Origin: Haloterrigena sp. KLK7
Lineage (GTDB): Archaea > Halobacteriota > Halobacteria > Halobacteriales > Natrialbaceae
Direction of reading: 5' to 3'
DNA: 64,000 nucleotides
Assembly: GCF_037914945.1 (NCBI RefSeq)
Contig: NZ_CP149787.1
Span: 3,774,125 to 3,838,124 of the forward strand
Under the pieces are notes generated by a model, which was not told the DNA's origin, did no database searches, and saw only the letters and a list, made by a program, of their open reading frames with translations. The position numbers were made by a program, and so were the translations under genes. Positions 27,286 through 36,635 of the stretch are shown one piece after another; within the stretch, counting starts at the first letter, position 1; each line of letters opens with the position of its first letter.

Positions 27286-28449
27286 ATGGACTGGTTCGCT
27301 TCGATCCTTCTCAGTGTCGGGTTTACCCTTCGACCGGCGCCGATTCCGGAACTCCAGCGAACGTACCTCGACTCGGTGGAGATCCAACTCCTCGCGACCC
27401 TGCTCCTCGCCGTCGTCCTCGTCGCCGGTATCGGCGTCGCCTCCCGAGTGCGGGATATCGCCCGCCGACGGCACGGCCGCCAGATCGCCGAGGCGAGTTA
27501 CGTGTTCGTCCTCGGCGGCCTCGTCACCGGCGGCGTCTACGGCTTCAGCGTCTTCTGGCGGGTCACGTACGTCCTCGAGTACACGCTCTCGGCGATGATG
27601 ATCGACCGGTGGCTGGCCGCCCAGCAACTGGTCACGCTGGCGATCGCACTGAGCGCCTACCTCGCGATGCGGTTCGTCAACCGATCGATCGATAAACTCG
27701 CACAGACGAGAGCGCTCACGAAACACCAGAGCGAGGTGGCCTACCACGTCTCGGACGTCGCGATCGTCGCCTTCGCCGCCACGATGATCCTGACGCTGTG
27801 GGGGATCGATCTGACGAACATCTTCATCGGCGCGGGGGCGATCACGGCGGTCGTCGCGCTGACGGCTCGCGAGACGCTGACGGCGATGCTCGCCGGCTTC
27901 ATCCTGCTGTTCTCGCGGCCGTTCTACGTCGGCGACTGGATCGAGGTCAACGAGACCACGGGGATCGTCACCGACGTCACCATCTTCACCACCAAGATCC
28001 AGACGTTCGACGACAAACACGTCCTCGTTCCCAACGACGAGGTGACCGACAGCCAGCTGATCAACTACTCGCAGAACGACCAGCTCCGCGTCGACGTCGA
28101 GGTCGGCATCGACTACGACACCGATATCGACCACGCTCGCTCGGTCGTCGTCGACGCGACCGAGGACCTCGAGTCGATCAAGAACGCCCCGAACCCGCAG
28201 GTGATCGCGACGGAGTTCGGCGAGTCGGCGATCCTGCTCGAGTGTCGGGTCTGGATCGCCGATCCGACGATGCGGCGCATGCTGCAGGCCCAGACGAACG
28301 TCATCGAGGCGATAACGACGGCGTTCGAGCGCGAGGGGATCACCATTCCCTATCCGCACCGCGTCCACGCGGCCCGCGAGGAGGGCTTCTCGGTCGATAG
28401 CCGTATCGAGCGGGGACAGGGGAGTACTGTCTCGGCGTTCGAAGACTGA
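27286..28449 (+). CDS. Small-conductance mechanosensitive channel (MscS family)
   Basis: 387 residues. Four or five membrane helices (residues about 5-195), with the pore helix region FIGAGAITAVVALTARETLTAMLAG, followed by the MscS beta domain FILLFSRPFYVGDWIEV and the cytoplasmic alpha/beta vestibule (VEVGIDYDTDIDHARSVV). The channel opens under membrane tension to release solutes on osmotic downshift, an obvious need for an extreme halophile. Single gene; the ATG follows TTAAGG at about -32. Confidence 0.93.
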   Translation: MDWFASILLSVGFTLRPAPIPELQRTYLDSVEIQLLATLLLAVVLVAGIGVASRVRDIARRRHGRQIAEASYVFVLGGLVTGGVYGFSVFWRVTYVLEYTLSAMMIDRWLAAQQLVTLAIALSAYLAMRFVNRSIDKLAQTRALTKHQSEVAYHVSDVAIVAFAATMILTLWGIDLTNIFIGAGAITAVVALTARETLTAMLAGFILLFSRPFYVGDWIEVNETTGIVTDVTIFTTKIQTFDDKHVLVPNDEVTDSQLINYSQNDQLRVDVEVGIDYDTDIDHARSVVVDATEDLESIKNAPNPQVIATEFGESAILLECRVWIADPTMRRMLQAQTNVIEAITTAFEREGITIPYPHRVHAAREEGFSVDSRIERGQGSTVSAFED

Positions 28450-28559
28450 ACGAAAACGAGCGGACGGATCGTCGACCCTATCGAACGGACCCCGACTATT
28501 GGTTCGTCACGTCGAATACCGGTGGGTGACTGGCGGAGCCGGCTCGAGTGAGCGACGCC

Positions 28560-29018
28560 CTACTCGACCCGAATCTCCCCCTGCATGTTGCTGTGAGGAT
28601 TACAGCGATAGTACGCGATCTCCGAACTGGCGGTGAACGAGAGGGGATCGCCCGGATCGTTGGTCAGTTCGAGTTTGTACTCTTCGTCGACGAGTTCCTC
28701 GTTTTCGTCCCAGAGTTCGATGTTGTGGTCCGAGCCGTCGCCCGGTTCCCAGCCGATCTCGTACTCGGCGCCGTCCTCGAGGACGAGCGTCGGGTTCTCG
28801 ACGCCGTCGATCGCCTCGGGCTGGAGCCCGGTCCAGCCGCTGATCTGGCCCTCGAGCATGATCGTCTCGCCGGCGTCGATCTCGTACGTGCCGTCGTCGC
28901 TTTCGTCGCCGTTCTCGCTGTCACCGTCGTCGTCACTGCCCGTGCAGCCGGCAACGGCGACGGCGAGCGTCGATGCGCCGGCGGCCTTCAACACGGTCCG
29001 TCGAGTGTGTTCGGTCAT
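28560..29018 (-). CDS. Halocyanin-like blue copper lipoprotein
   Basis: 152 residues. The N-terminus TRRTVLKAAGASTLAVAVAG has a twin-arginine motif and a lipobox ending at Cys25 (VAGC), so it is exported folded and lipid-anchored. An acidic linker follows. The plastocyanin-like domain has the copper ligands His in GSDHNIEL and the cluster Cys-x-x-His-x-x-x-Met in YRCNPHSNMQGEI. Halocyanins carry electrons at the outer face of the membrane. Single gene with a TATA-like AATATACG about 50 nt upstream. Confidence 0.93.
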   Translation of the reverse strand: MTEHTRRTVLKAAGASTLAVAVAGCTGSDDDGDSENGDESDDGTYEIDAGETIMLEGQISGWTGLQPEAIDGVENPTLVLEDGAEYEIGWEPGDGSDHNIELWDENEELVDEEYKLELTNDPGDPLSFTASSEIAYYRCNPHSNMQGEIRVE

Positions 29019-29176
29019 GATGTCTTCACCGCACAGTACGGATCGAGAGATAGTGAAGAGAGGCGTATATTCCCGCAGGGTGGGAGTACGTGCGACTCTG
29101 TTCGTCCCCCCGTCTACGTTCGGTCGCGTCAGAGACCGGGATTCGAACGCGGTCCGATACCGGGCTCTCGGACGAG

Positions 29177-30283
29177 CTACCGGACGGCGCGCCGGTACTG
29201 AACCGGCCAGTGCGGGGCGGCGTCGTCCTCGAGTTCGCCGGCCGCTCGCAGCCCGAAGTACGGGTCACGGAGGAACTGCCGGCCGACGAGGACGAGGTCC
29301 GCTCGTCCGTTCCGGACCAGCGCGTCGGCCTGTGTGGGTTCGGTCACGCCGCCGACCGCGCCGACGGCGACGTCGCTCCCCTCGCGGACCGCCTCCGCCA
29401 GCGGGACCTGGAAGTTGGGGCCGCCGGCCACCTGCTGGTCGGGGTGGAGCCCGCCGGAACTGACGTCGACCAGATCGACGCCCAGCTCGGAAAGGTCGCG
29501 AGCCAGCCGGACCGACTGGTCGATATCCCACGACTCGCGGTCCTCGAGCCAGTCCGTTCCGGAGATCCGCACGAAGACGGGCTTGTCGTCCGGCCAGACC
29601 TCGCGGACCGCCTCGACGACCTCGCGGACGAGTCGGGTTCGATTTTCGAAACTCCCACCGTACTCGTCCTCGCGGCGGTTCGTCGCCGGCGAGAGGAATT
29701 CGTGGAGCAGGTAGCCGTGAGCCGCGTGGACCTCGGCGATCTCGAAGCCGGCCGCGAGCGAGCGCTCGGCCGCCTCGCGGTAGGCGTCGATCACGGTCTG
29801 GATGTCGTCGTAATCGGCCTTCCGCATCGCCGGCCGATCCCCGTCGAACGGCGGGTAGGCGTCGGGCGACGGCGAGAGCACCTCCCAGCCTTCCGCACCG
29901 TCGGGGTCAGTTTCGTCCGGTTGGATCGGGACGTTGCCGTCCCACGGCCGCGTCTTGCTGGCCTTGTGGCCCGCGTGGGCGAGCTGAATCCCGGGTACCC
30001 CACCCTGCTCGCGGACGAACCGGGTGATCGGCTCGAGCGCCTCGGCGTGGTCGTCGCTCCAGATGCCCAAGTCGTGGGGCGTGATTCGACCGCGAGGCTC
30101 GACGGCGGTCGCTTCGGTCATGACGATCCCGGCCCCGCCGACGGCGCGACTCCCGAGGTGGACGCGGTGCCACTCGGTCGGGAGCCCGTCGTCGCCACAG
30201 GAGTACTGGCACATCGGCGAGACGGCGAGTCGATTCGGAACCTCGAGGTCGCGCAGCGAGAGCGAGGAGAATAACTCTGGCAT
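29177..30283 (-). CDS. Old yellow enzyme family NADH:flavin oxidoreductase
   Basis: 368 residues. FMN-dependent TIM barrel of the YqjM/xenobiotic reductase class: PNRLAVSPMCQYSCGDDGLP, with the active-site Cys of this class, the substrate pair in QLAHAGHKAS (the second His is conserved), EIHAAHGYLLHEFLSP-like AEVHAAHGYLLHEFLS, VRISGTDW and the phosphate-binding ADLVLVGRQFLRDPYFGL. It reduces activated C=C bonds using NAD(P)H; the natural substrate is unknown. Start MPELFSSLSLRDLEVPN at 30283. A dispersed hairpin repeat lies between its start and the divergent BtpA gene. Confidence 0.94.
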   Translation of the reverse strand: MPELFSSLSLRDLEVPNRLAVSPMCQYSCGDDGLPTEWHRVHLGSRAVGGAGIVMTEATAVEPRGRITPHDLGIWSDDHAEALEPITRFVREQGGVPGIQLAHAGHKASKTRPWDGNVPIQPDETDPDGAEGWEVLSPSPDAYPPFDGDRPAMRKADYDDIQTVIDAYREAAERSLAAGFEIAEVHAAHGYLLHEFLSPATNRREDEYGGSFENRTRLVREVVEAVREVWPDDKPVFVRISGTDWLEDRESWDIDQSVRLARDLSELGVDLVDVSSGGLHPDQQVAGGPNFQVPLAEAVREGSDVAVGAVGGVTEPTQADALVRNGRADLVLVGRQFLRDPYFGLRAAGELEDDAAPHWPVQYRRAVR

Positions 30284-30397
30284 CGCTCGAGGCTTACGAC
30301 GGGCTCGAGAAAAGGGCCGTGAACGGGGGCGGTGTTGCCGGCTTGCGGTTCGGTACTCCGACACGGGTTCTCGAGACACGTTGATGGCCGGTCCCAC

Positions 30398-30518
30398 GCG
30401 GTGGCGCGCGCTGGGACGCGGTGAGTCACCGACGAACCGCGTCCCGAAAACGTGCGAGGGACGAGTGAACGAAGTGAGCGAATCGGTTGGGGAGGGTGTG
30501 GCGTTCCCCGTTGCCACG
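30398..30518 (-). repeat. Dispersed hairpin-rich repeat, copy 2
   Basis: Minus-strand copy of the family also at 1.3, 47.9 and 63.3 kb. It opens (minus strand) CGTGGCAACGGGGAACGCC, continues ACACCCTCCCCAACCGAT and ends GCGCGCGCCACCGC. It is the shortest copy and sits in the 381-bp gap between the divergent OYE and BtpA genes. Interior hairpin modules are mostly lost; GAACGAAGTGAGCGA remains as a near-palindrome. Confidence 0.7.
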
Positions 30519-30664
30519 GGAGCAGCAAACTCGAGTGCAAATCGGTGCGAGCACCGATTGCCGACATAACATCGGCATCGAACCGCAGATCTCGAGTTCG
30601 AATTCGCCGTCGTTCGAACCCACACCGACTTATCCCGCTCGAGGGCTCAGCATCACCCGTTCCG

Positions 30665-31495
30665 ATGCCTCCACAGACCTCACCGTTGGACCGCTTCGAC
30701 GCCGACCGACCGCTCGTCGGAATGGTCCACCTCCCGCCCCTGCCCGGCGCACCGGCGTTCGACGGCGACCGCGACGCCGTCCGCGACCGCGCCCTCGAGG
30801 ACGCCCGCCGCCTCGAGGCCGGCGGCGTCGACGGCATCATTCTCGAGAACTTCGGTGACGCGCCGTTCTACCCCGACGACGTCCCCGCCCACGTCGTCGC
30901 GGAGATGACCGCCGTCGCGACGGCAGTGACCGACGCCGTCGACGTGCCCGTCGGGATCAACGTGCTCCGAAACGACGCCGAGGCGGCGCTGTCGATCGCC
31001 GCGGCCGTCGACGCCGAATTCGTCCGCGTGAACGTGCACGTCGGCACCGCGGCGACCGATCAGGGCGTCCTCGAGGGGCGGGCCCACGAAACGCTCCGGC
31101 TTCGTGACCGGATCGACGCCGACGTCGCGATTCTGGCGGACGTCCACGTTAAGCACGCGACGCCGGTCGGCGAGGATTCGATCGAGCGTGCGGCCCTCGA
31201 GGCGGTCGAGCGCGGCCGCGCGGACGGCGTCATCGTCTCGGGACCGGGGACCGGCGTCGAGACCGCGCTCGAGGACGTCGAGCGGGTCGCGGCGACGCTG
31301 GACGGAGCCGCTACCGCCGAGCGAACGCCCGTGTTCGTCGGCAGCGGCGTCACGAGCGAGACGATCGGTGATTGTCTCGCGGCCGGCGCCGACGGCGTCA
31401 TCGTCGGTACGGCGCTCAAGGAGGGGCGCGAGACGACGAACCCCGTCTCGCGCGAGCGCGTCGAGGCGCTGGTTGCGAGTCGGGACTCGCGTTAG
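30665..31495 (+). CDS. BtpA family protein (TIM-barrel)
   Basis: 276 residues. Start MPPQTSPLDRF, then the family motif LVGMVHLPPLPGAP, GGVDGIILENFGDAPFYP, VGINVLRND, ILADVHVKHATP, GVIVSGPGTG and VFVGSGVTSETI. The fold is a phosphate-binding TIM barrel. Cyanobacterial BtpA stabilises photosystem I, but archaeal homologues cannot do that and probably act on a phosphorylated small molecule. The last four bases overlap the convergent TctA-like gene. TTATCC near 30632 may be the TATA element. Confidence 0.9.
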   Translation: MPPQTSPLDRFDADRPLVGMVHLPPLPGAPAFDGDRDAVRDRALEDARRLEAGGVDGIILENFGDAPFYPDDVPAHVVAEMTAVATAVTDAVDVPVGINVLRNDAEAALSIAAAVDAEFVRVNVHVGTAATDQGVLEGRAHETLRLRDRIDADVAILADVHVKHATPVGEDSIERAALEAVERGRADGVIVSGPGTGVETALEDVERVAATLDGAATAERTPVFVGSGVTSETIGDCLAAGADGVIVGTALKEGRETTNPVSRERVEALVASRDSR

Positions 31496-32739
31496 CTCCC
31501 GACCAGCAGGGGGCCGATCAGCACCCCCATCAGGTGGACGCGTCGGGCGCGGAAGCGAATCGGGACCATGCCGATCCCGGTCGCGACGGCGAAGACGCCG
31601 ATACCGATGAGTCCCGTGAAGAGATACGAGAGACAGCACAGGAGCGCGAGGACGGCGATCGAGATCTTCCAGTAGGCCGTCCGCCCGACGAGGTCGAGAT
31701 AGGCGTCCCCGACGGCGATCACGAGGACGAAGCCGACACAGCCGGCCAGGACGATCCCCGCGACCAGCACCGGCAACTCGAGGGGCGCGTTCGCAGTGTC
31801 GAAGGCGACCATCACGCCGGTCCGGGGCTGGCCGATGGCGGCCAGCGCGAACAGCGCGAAGATGGTGTTCGCCGTGTCGACGCCGCTCGTCGCGACGATA
31901 TACCCGCGGTCGCCGGATCGGCCCGGGACGACCACCAGCACCGCGACGGCGGCGATCGCCGCCGAGATGCCCGGAACGTAGCCGACCACCCCACCCGCCA
32001 GCGCCCCGGTGATCGCCGTCGCGCCGACGAGCGGACGGGACATCGCGATCGACTCGTCGCGCTGCGGCGGAACGCCGCCCCCGCGAACCGCGTCGATCAA
32101 CACCGGTGCGCCGAACAGACCCGCGAACAGCGGCGCGAGCATCCCGCCGGCCTCGAGGGGCGCGTCCGTCGCGAGATCGAGCGTCCCGAGCCCCAGTCCG
32201 GCCGCGAGCGCGAACGAAACGAGGCCGCCGAGGCGGGTCCACCACGTCCGTTCCGAGGCGATCAGCGCGACGACGACCATCGCCAGCACGAGCGAGAGGT
32301 GGGCCCGAATCGTCGGATACGCGGCCGTCACGCCCCACGTGACCGGGACGGCCAGCGGGACCGCAGCGAGGACCGCGAGCAGACTGCCCAGCGCCGAGAG
32401 CCGGATCGCCTCGTAGCCCCGACCCTCGAGGACCAGCCGGTGGCCCGGCAGCGCGGTGACGGCCATCTCGGCGTCGGGAACCCCGAGCGCCATCGCGGGA
32501 ACGGCGTTGACGAAGGTGTGGACGACGCCCGCCGAGAGCATCGCACAGCCGACGAACAGCGGCCGGCCGGGGATCGACGGCGCGAACCCGGCGAGCAGGA
32601 GGGCGAAGTTGTTCGCGTGGAGCCCCGGGACGAGCCCGCTACAGCAGCCCAGCGCCGCGCCGGCGAGGATCCACGCGACCAGCCCCGCGGTCAGCGACGG
32701 CTCGGCGAGGAGTTCGACCGACGCGGGGACAGCGGCCAT
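31492..32739 (-). CDS. Tripartite tricarboxylate transporter TctA-like membrane protein
   Basis: 415 residues with about ten to twelve membrane helices. TctA-type motifs: GLVPGLHANNFALLLAG near residue 38-54 and the repeat-related GYVPGISAAIAAV in the second half, the two Gly/Pro-containing loops typical of the family. It is shorter than bacterial TctA (about 500). No small TctB subunit or TctC periplasmic binding protein is nearby, as is usual for archaeal homologues. The substrate is unknown. Confidence 0.85.
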   Translation of the reverse strand: MAAVPASVELLAEPSLTAGLVAWILAGAALGCCSGLVPGLHANNFALLLAGFAPSIPGRPLFVGCAMLSAGVVHTFVNAVPAMALGVPDAEMAVTALPGHRLVLEGRGYEAIRLSALGSLLAVLAAVPLAVPVTWGVTAAYPTIRAHLSLVLAMVVVALIASERTWWTRLGGLVSFALAAGLGLGTLDLATDAPLEAGGMLAPLFAGLFGAPVLIDAVRGGGVPPQRDESIAMSRPLVGATAITGALAGGVVGYVPGISAAIAAVAVLVVVPGRSGDRGYIVATSGVDTANTIFALFALAAIGQPRTGVMVAFDTANAPLELPVLVAGIVLAGCVGFVLVIAVGDAYLDLVGRTAYWKISIAVLALLCCLSYLFTGLIGIGVFAVATGIGMVPIRFRARRVHLMGVLIGPLLVGS

Positions 32740-32898
32740 CGCTCCCTCTGGGCGCGTCCCGTCGGATAAACTCGAGGATCGATCGACCGGCGGTGCGAGG
32801 AACCGATCGCTACGTTGCCGGCCGGGTATCGGCGCCGTCTCCGGCCGCGGTCACTGCGATCCATCCGTTCCCAGCCCAGTCGAGTCCGACGTAGCTGC

Positions 32899-33594
32899 TC
32901 ATGTCGGATCTTCGAACGGTGGCCGAACGGGTGTCGGAAGGGATTCGGGTTCGAGCAACTCCTCGACGCTCGAGACGACGGCGTCGGCGGCCGCTGCGGA
33001 CCCGTCGCTCGCGAGATCGTCGTCTCCCGTCACGTACACCGTCCGGAATCCGGCGTCCCGTGCGCCGACGATATCCGCCTCGTAGTCGTCGCCGACGAAC
33101 GCGTAGTCGTCGGCCGGTAGCCGGTCCCGCGCGGCGTCGAAGATCCGTCGGTCGGGTTTCCCCGCGCCGACGTCGCCCGAGACGACGATCTCGTCGACCG
33201 ATTCGTCGAAGCCGTGGCGCTCGACTTTCGCCCGTTGATGTCGCCCGTCGCCGTTCGTCAGAATTCCGGTCGGACAGGTCTCCGCGACCCGCTCGATGGT
33301 TCGGGTCGCTGCCGGCGACGCGCTTGACGCCTCGAGTTCCCGCTTCCGGTACGCCCGGGCGAGCGTCTCCGGCGCCGCATCGAGTTCCGTCGCGGTCGCA
33401 GCCGCCTCGAACGCCTCGCGGTAGGGATCGGCCTCACAGCGCTCGAGGGCCGCGAGCAGACGGTCGACGTACGTCCCGTAGGCGGCGTCGGTCGGCTCGC
33501 CGTACGGGGAAACGGTCGCCTCGAACAGGGCCTCGAACGGGACCGTATAGGTACACAGCGTTCCGTCGAGGTCGAAGTAGACGGCGGTCGTCAC
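32899..33594 (-). CDS. HAD superfamily hydrolase
   Basis: 231 residues. Motif I is YFDLDGTLC (nucleophile and general acid Asp), motif II is TGILTNGDG, motif III the Lys in GAGKPDRRIF and motif IV FVGDDYEADIVGARDAG. The cap between motifs I and II is alpha-helical, which suggests a phosphatase acting on small phosphorylated compounds. I use the GTG at 33594, which starts two codons before the first strand; the longer open frame upstream is Arg/Thr-rich and lies outside the family. Substrate unknown. Confidence 0.9.
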   Translation of the reverse strand: MTTAVYFDLDGTLCTYTVPFEALFEATVSPYGEPTDAAYGTYVDRLLAALERCEADPYREAFEAAATATELDAAPETLARAYRKRELEASSASPAATRTIERVAETCPTGILTNGDGRHQRAKVERHGFDESVDEIVVSGDVGAGKPDRRIFDAARDRLPADDYAFVGDDYEADIVGARDAGFRTVYVTGDDDLASDGSAAAADAVVSSVEELLEPESLPTPVRPPFEDPT

Positions 33595-33682
33595 ACGCCT
33601 TTCGTCTCGCGGCGCGGAGAAGTAGCTGTTCGTCCGTCGCGTCGAAGAAAAATCGGGATTGCCGAAATCGTCGCGTCGCGAC

Positions 33683-34036
33683 TTAGCCGAAGAGCTCGCC
33701 GAGGCCCTCGCCGCCGGCGTCGTCGTCCTCGTCGTCGTCCTCGTCGGTCGTGTCCGGGACGTCGCTGGTCTCTTCGACCTCTTCCTCGTCGCCGCCTTCG
33801 TCGCCACCGGCGTCACCGCCCGCGGCGGCACCGCCTGCGGCGGCTCCGCCAGCGGGGACGGCGGCGGCCTCGGAGACTGCCTCGTCGATGTCGACGTCCT
33901 CGAGCGCGGCGACGAGCGCCTTGACTCGGGACTCCTCGACGTCGACGCCGGCAGCGTCGAGCACGTCGGTCAGGTTGTCTTCGTTGATCTCTTCGCCCGA
34001 TTCGTTCAGGATGAGTGCAGCGTATACGTATTCCAT
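33683..34036 (-). CDS. rpl12: 50S ribosomal protein P1 (archaeal L12)
   Basis: 117 residues. N-terminal dimerisation domain [20 protein letters not shown], with [18 protein letters not shown], then an Ala/Gly hinge ([19 protein letters not shown]), an extremely acidic stretch and the shared C-terminal GLGELFG that recruits translation factors. It binds L10 as multiple dimers in the ribosomal stalk. Last gene of the L1-L10-P1 operon, 21 bp after L10. Confidence 0.97.
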   Translation of the reverse strand: MEYVYAALILNESGEEINEDNLTDVLDAAGVDVEESRVKALVAALEDVDIDEAVSEAAAVPAGGAAAGGAAAGGDAGGDEGGDEEEVEETSDVPDTTDEDDDEDDDAGGEGLGELFG

Positions 34037-34057
34037 TGTAGTGTCCTCCAGTAGTGA

Positions 34058-35107
34058 TTATCCGAACATCTCGCCGAGACCGGCCCCGCCGTCACCGCCG
34101 TCGTCTTCGTCGTCATCGTCGGTGTCGGCGTCGGCCTCGTCGGCGTCAGTTTCGGTGTCGTCCTGTTCGTCAGCCGATTCGTCCTCGCCCTCGTCGGCGG
34201 CCGGTTCAGCGGCCGCGTCGACGCCCTGCAGTTCCTCGGGCAGGGCCTCCTCGTCGTCGATCTGGGCCGCGAGCGCACGCAGCTGTGCGTCGGCCTTGCT
34301 GACGAGGTCGGGCATCAGCTCTTCGTCCTCGATTGCGGCCTGCAGGCCGAGGCTCTTGGCCTCGCCCGTGGCCTTGGCGATGAGCGTCGGCGCCGTCGAC
34401 GCGGTCGGGAAGCTCGCGTTGATCGCGAGGTTCCGTGCGCGTGCGGCGGCGGTCGACACGTCGCTCTCGTAGGCCTCGACGTCGATGTCGAGGTCCTCGG
34501 GGTCGAAGAGGACGCCGTCGGCGACGACGGCGCGGAGGTCGAGTCCGACCTCCTTGGGCTCGATCCCGAGTTCGTTGAGGACGTTCGCCAGATCCGCAGA
34601 GACTTCGCCGCCGGCCTCGAGGACCGTCGAGTCCTCCATGACCTGAATCGAACCCTCTTCGATGCGCGCGTTCGCACCGATGCTCTGGAGTTCGCCGACG
34701 AACGGTCCCGGGTCGACCCCGGTGTCACCCTCGGGGATGACGATGTCGTTCGGGGCGACCTCGCCCTCGTTGATGGGCGCGGGCGTCTTCGACGCCTCGA
34801 GCTCCTTGTAGAGCGTGAACGGGTTGTCGTTCGTGCCGACGATCCCGACCTGGCCCTCGACGTGTTCGACGAGATCGTCGAGCCCGGACTGCTCCAGTGC
34901 GCGGACCTGCAGGGTATTGCGGCTGACGCGGAGCTCGGCGGTACCGTGCAGATCACGGCGCATGTCCTGGAGCTGCTTGCTCGGGATGCCGGTGATGCCG
35001 ACGATGCCGACGCTGTCGTAGCTCTCGATGATCTCCTGGAGCTCGTCGACTTCCTCTCGCTTCCACTGGGGAAGGTTCTCGGTCTTGCGTTCAGCCTGTG
35101 CGCTCAT
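34058..35107 (-). CDS. rpl10: 50S ribosomal protein L10 (P0)
   Basis: 349 residues. Archaeal P0 form: rRNA-binding N-domain ([38 protein letters not shown]), P0 insertion domain (about 110-190), helices that hold P1 dimers, and a long acidic tail ending GLGEMFG like P1. It forms the base of the stalk. It starts one base after the L1 stop, so the two are translationally linked. Confidence 0.97.
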   Translation of the reverse strand: MSAQAERKTENLPQWKREEVDELQEIIESYDSVGIVGITGIPSKQLQDMRRDLHGTAELRVSRNTLQVRALEQSGLDDLVEHVEGQVGIVGTNDNPFTLYKELEASKTPAPINEGEVAPNDIVIPEGDTGVDPGPFVGELQSIGANARIEEGSIQVMEDSTVLEAGGEVSADLANVLNELGIEPKEVGLDLRAVVADGVLFDPEDLDIDVEAYESDVSTAAARARNLAINASFPTASTAPTLIAKATGEAKSLGLQAAIEDEELMPDLVSKADAQLRALAAQIDDEEALPEELQGVDAAAEPAADEGEDESADEQDDTETDADEADADTDDDDEDDGGDGGAGLGEMFG

Positions 35108-35108
35108 A

Positions 35109-35741
35109 TTAGGCCACCTCCACGGACGGCCCCATCGTCGTCTTCACGTAGACGGCGTCGATGTTCTGGGGCCCCTTCTCGAGGTCGGCGTGCAGGCGAC
35201 GCAGGATGACGTCGATGTTGTCGGCGACGTCCTCGGCATCCATCTCTTCCGAGCCGACGAGCGTGTGGAACGTTCGTCGGTCGCCGGAGCGAAGCTGCAC
35301 GGTGTTTTTGAGCCGGTTGACGGTCTCGACGACGTCGTCGTCGGGCGCGAGCGGGTCCGGCATCTTCCCTCGGGGACCGAGGATGGTACCCAGGTGCCGG
35401 GCGATATCTTGCATCATCGCCTCTTCGGCGATGAAGAAGTCCGTCTCGTCGGCCATGTCCTTGGCCTCGTCATCGTCCAGATCGGCCACGTCGTCCTCCG
35501 AGAGGACCTCGTCCGCCGCCTCTTCGGCGCGGACGGCGGTTTCTCCCTCGGCAATGACGACGATTCGCGTATCCTGGCCGGTTCCGGACGGCAGGACGAT
35601 AGACTCGTCAACTCGGTTCGACGGTTCGTTTAGGTCTAGGTCGCGCAGATTGATCGCGAGGTCGACCGTCTCGGTAAAGTTCCGATCCGGGGCGTCCTCG
35701 AGTGCGCGAGCGACTGCTGTTTCAATATCCGAATCTGCCAT
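35109..35741 (-). CDS. rpl1: 50S ribosomal protein L1
   Basis: 210 residues, normal for archaea. Signature [20 protein letters not shown] and the conserved PRGKMPDPL loop are present. L1 forms the stalk near the E site and in archaea also represses its own operon by binding the mRNA leader. It heads the L1-L10-P1 transcript, preceded by a structured leader with GGAGGTGA six bases or fewer before the ATG. L11, which often lies just upstream in haloarchaea, is 1.26 kb away here. Confidence 0.97.
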   Translation of the reverse strand: MADSDIETAVARALEDAPDRNFTETVDLAINLRDLDLNEPSNRVDESIVLPSGTGQDTRIVVIAEGETAVRAEEAADEVLSEDDVADLDDDEAKDMADETDFFIAEEAMMQDIARHLGTILGPRGKMPDPLAPDDDVVETVNRLKNTVQLRSGDRRTFHTLVGSEEMDAEDVADNIDVILRRLHADLEKGPQNIDAVYVKTTMGPSVEVA

Positions 35742-35834
35742 CGTTCACCTCCGTAGTACGCAGGAGTGCTCCTACGGGTCAGTGAAACAGGCTAGGCCTG
35801 TCTCCTTTGAACGGAGTGCTATGCCGAACTTAAA
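35742..35834 (-). promoter_or_regulatory. Promoter and structured leader of the L1-L10-P1 operon
   Basis: TTTAAG at 35829-35834 is a likely TATA box, predicting a start near 35806 and a leader of about 65 nt. The leader contains a perfect hairpin at 35787-35801 (ACAGGC/GCCTGT) and a longer one at 35751-35777 (outer stem CCGTAG, inner GGAG), followed by GGAGGTGA. Known from Halobacterium: this operon has a leader of similar length containing an L1-binding site that mimics 23S rRNA. I infer the same here but did not align it to rRNA. Confidence 0.65.
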
Positions 35835-36026
35835 CCCGTCGAACTGTCAGTGACCGACGCCTCGTCGCGCGTGACGGCCAGACCCACTCGCGGTATCGTC
35901 CGGCGATTCGTATCCGCTCACACCCCCTCACTCTCTCGAGAAATCCGATGAGAGCCGCGACGAGCGGCGCGGAGATAGGTCCGATGAACGAAAATATTAT
36001 GATCAGTGATAGTGTAGATTTCCTGT

Positions 36027-36635
36027 ATGTGGCCATCAAACTTATATAATGTTAGTGGGGCGACGGGAACCGGGTCGGGCACACCGCTGACGGTCAGCGG
36101 GTTCGGCCTCGAAACGCTAGCGGCACTCGGACCGCTCGAGCGTGCTGGACTCCAGTTCGCCGCGACGCTCGTGCTCGCGGTCGTGGTGCTCGGATTGCTT
36201 CAGGGGTACGCCCCGCGAACGGTGACGAAGGCTCGCCGGAGCCCGGTCATTTCGACCTGTGTCGGCCTACCGGGGCTGCTCGTCGTCGCCGGGCTCGGGA
36301 GCACGGGATATCTGATACTCGATACGGATCTGGGGCCGTTCTTCGGGATTCCGATGATCGTCCTCGGCGGGACGATCGTCCCCGCGTCGACGGTCCTCGG
36401 CTTCGTCGCGTTCGGACGTTCGATCGCGGCCCGACTCGGCCGCGACCGCCTCTCGCTCGGCGTCCTCGTCGGCAGCGTCCTCGCCGGCATCGCCGGCCTC
36501 TCGCTGGCACTGACCGCCGTCGTGGCCGGTCTCGCCGGGGCCCTCGGACTCGGCGCGGGCGTCCGCGTGATCGTGACCACCGGCGGGACGTCTCAGCCCG
36601 ACGACCGCACCGTTCCCCCCGCGAACAAGATCTAA
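36027..36635 (+). CDS. Four-helix membrane protein of unknown function between L11 and L1
   Basis: 202 residues. After a short N-tail, four hydrophobic segments are visible (about 43-62, 78-97, 106-127, 147-180), separated by basic loops such as GYAPRTVTKARRSP. The last helices are Gly/Ala/Leu-rich. The arrangement recalls haloarchaeal polytopic proteins placed after cytoskeletal (bactofilin-like) domains, but that domain is absent. I cannot name the family. TATTATGA centred 27 nt before the ATG supports a leaderless gene. It is antisense to the ribosomal genes on both sides, in a place usually without a gene. Confidence 0.75.
   Translation: MWPSNLYNVSGATGTGSGTPLTVSGFGLETLAALGPLERAGLQFAATLVLAVVVLGLLQGYAPRTVTKARRSPVISTCVGLPGLLVVAGLGSTGYLILDTDLGPFFGIPMIVLGGTIVPASTVLGFVAFGRSIAARLGRDRLSLGVLVGSVLAGIAGLSLALTAVVAGLAGALGLGAGVRVIVTTGGTSQPDDRTVPPANKI

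Noticed and set aside
29136..29177. tRNA-like pair of arms: T-arm-like CCGCG-TTCGAAT-CCCGG and D-arm-like GCTC/GAGC on the minus strand
   Set aside because: The T stem has a mismatch, there is no anticodon arm, no acceptor stem pairs, and the D-like arm overlaps the end of the OYE gene. Probably chance.
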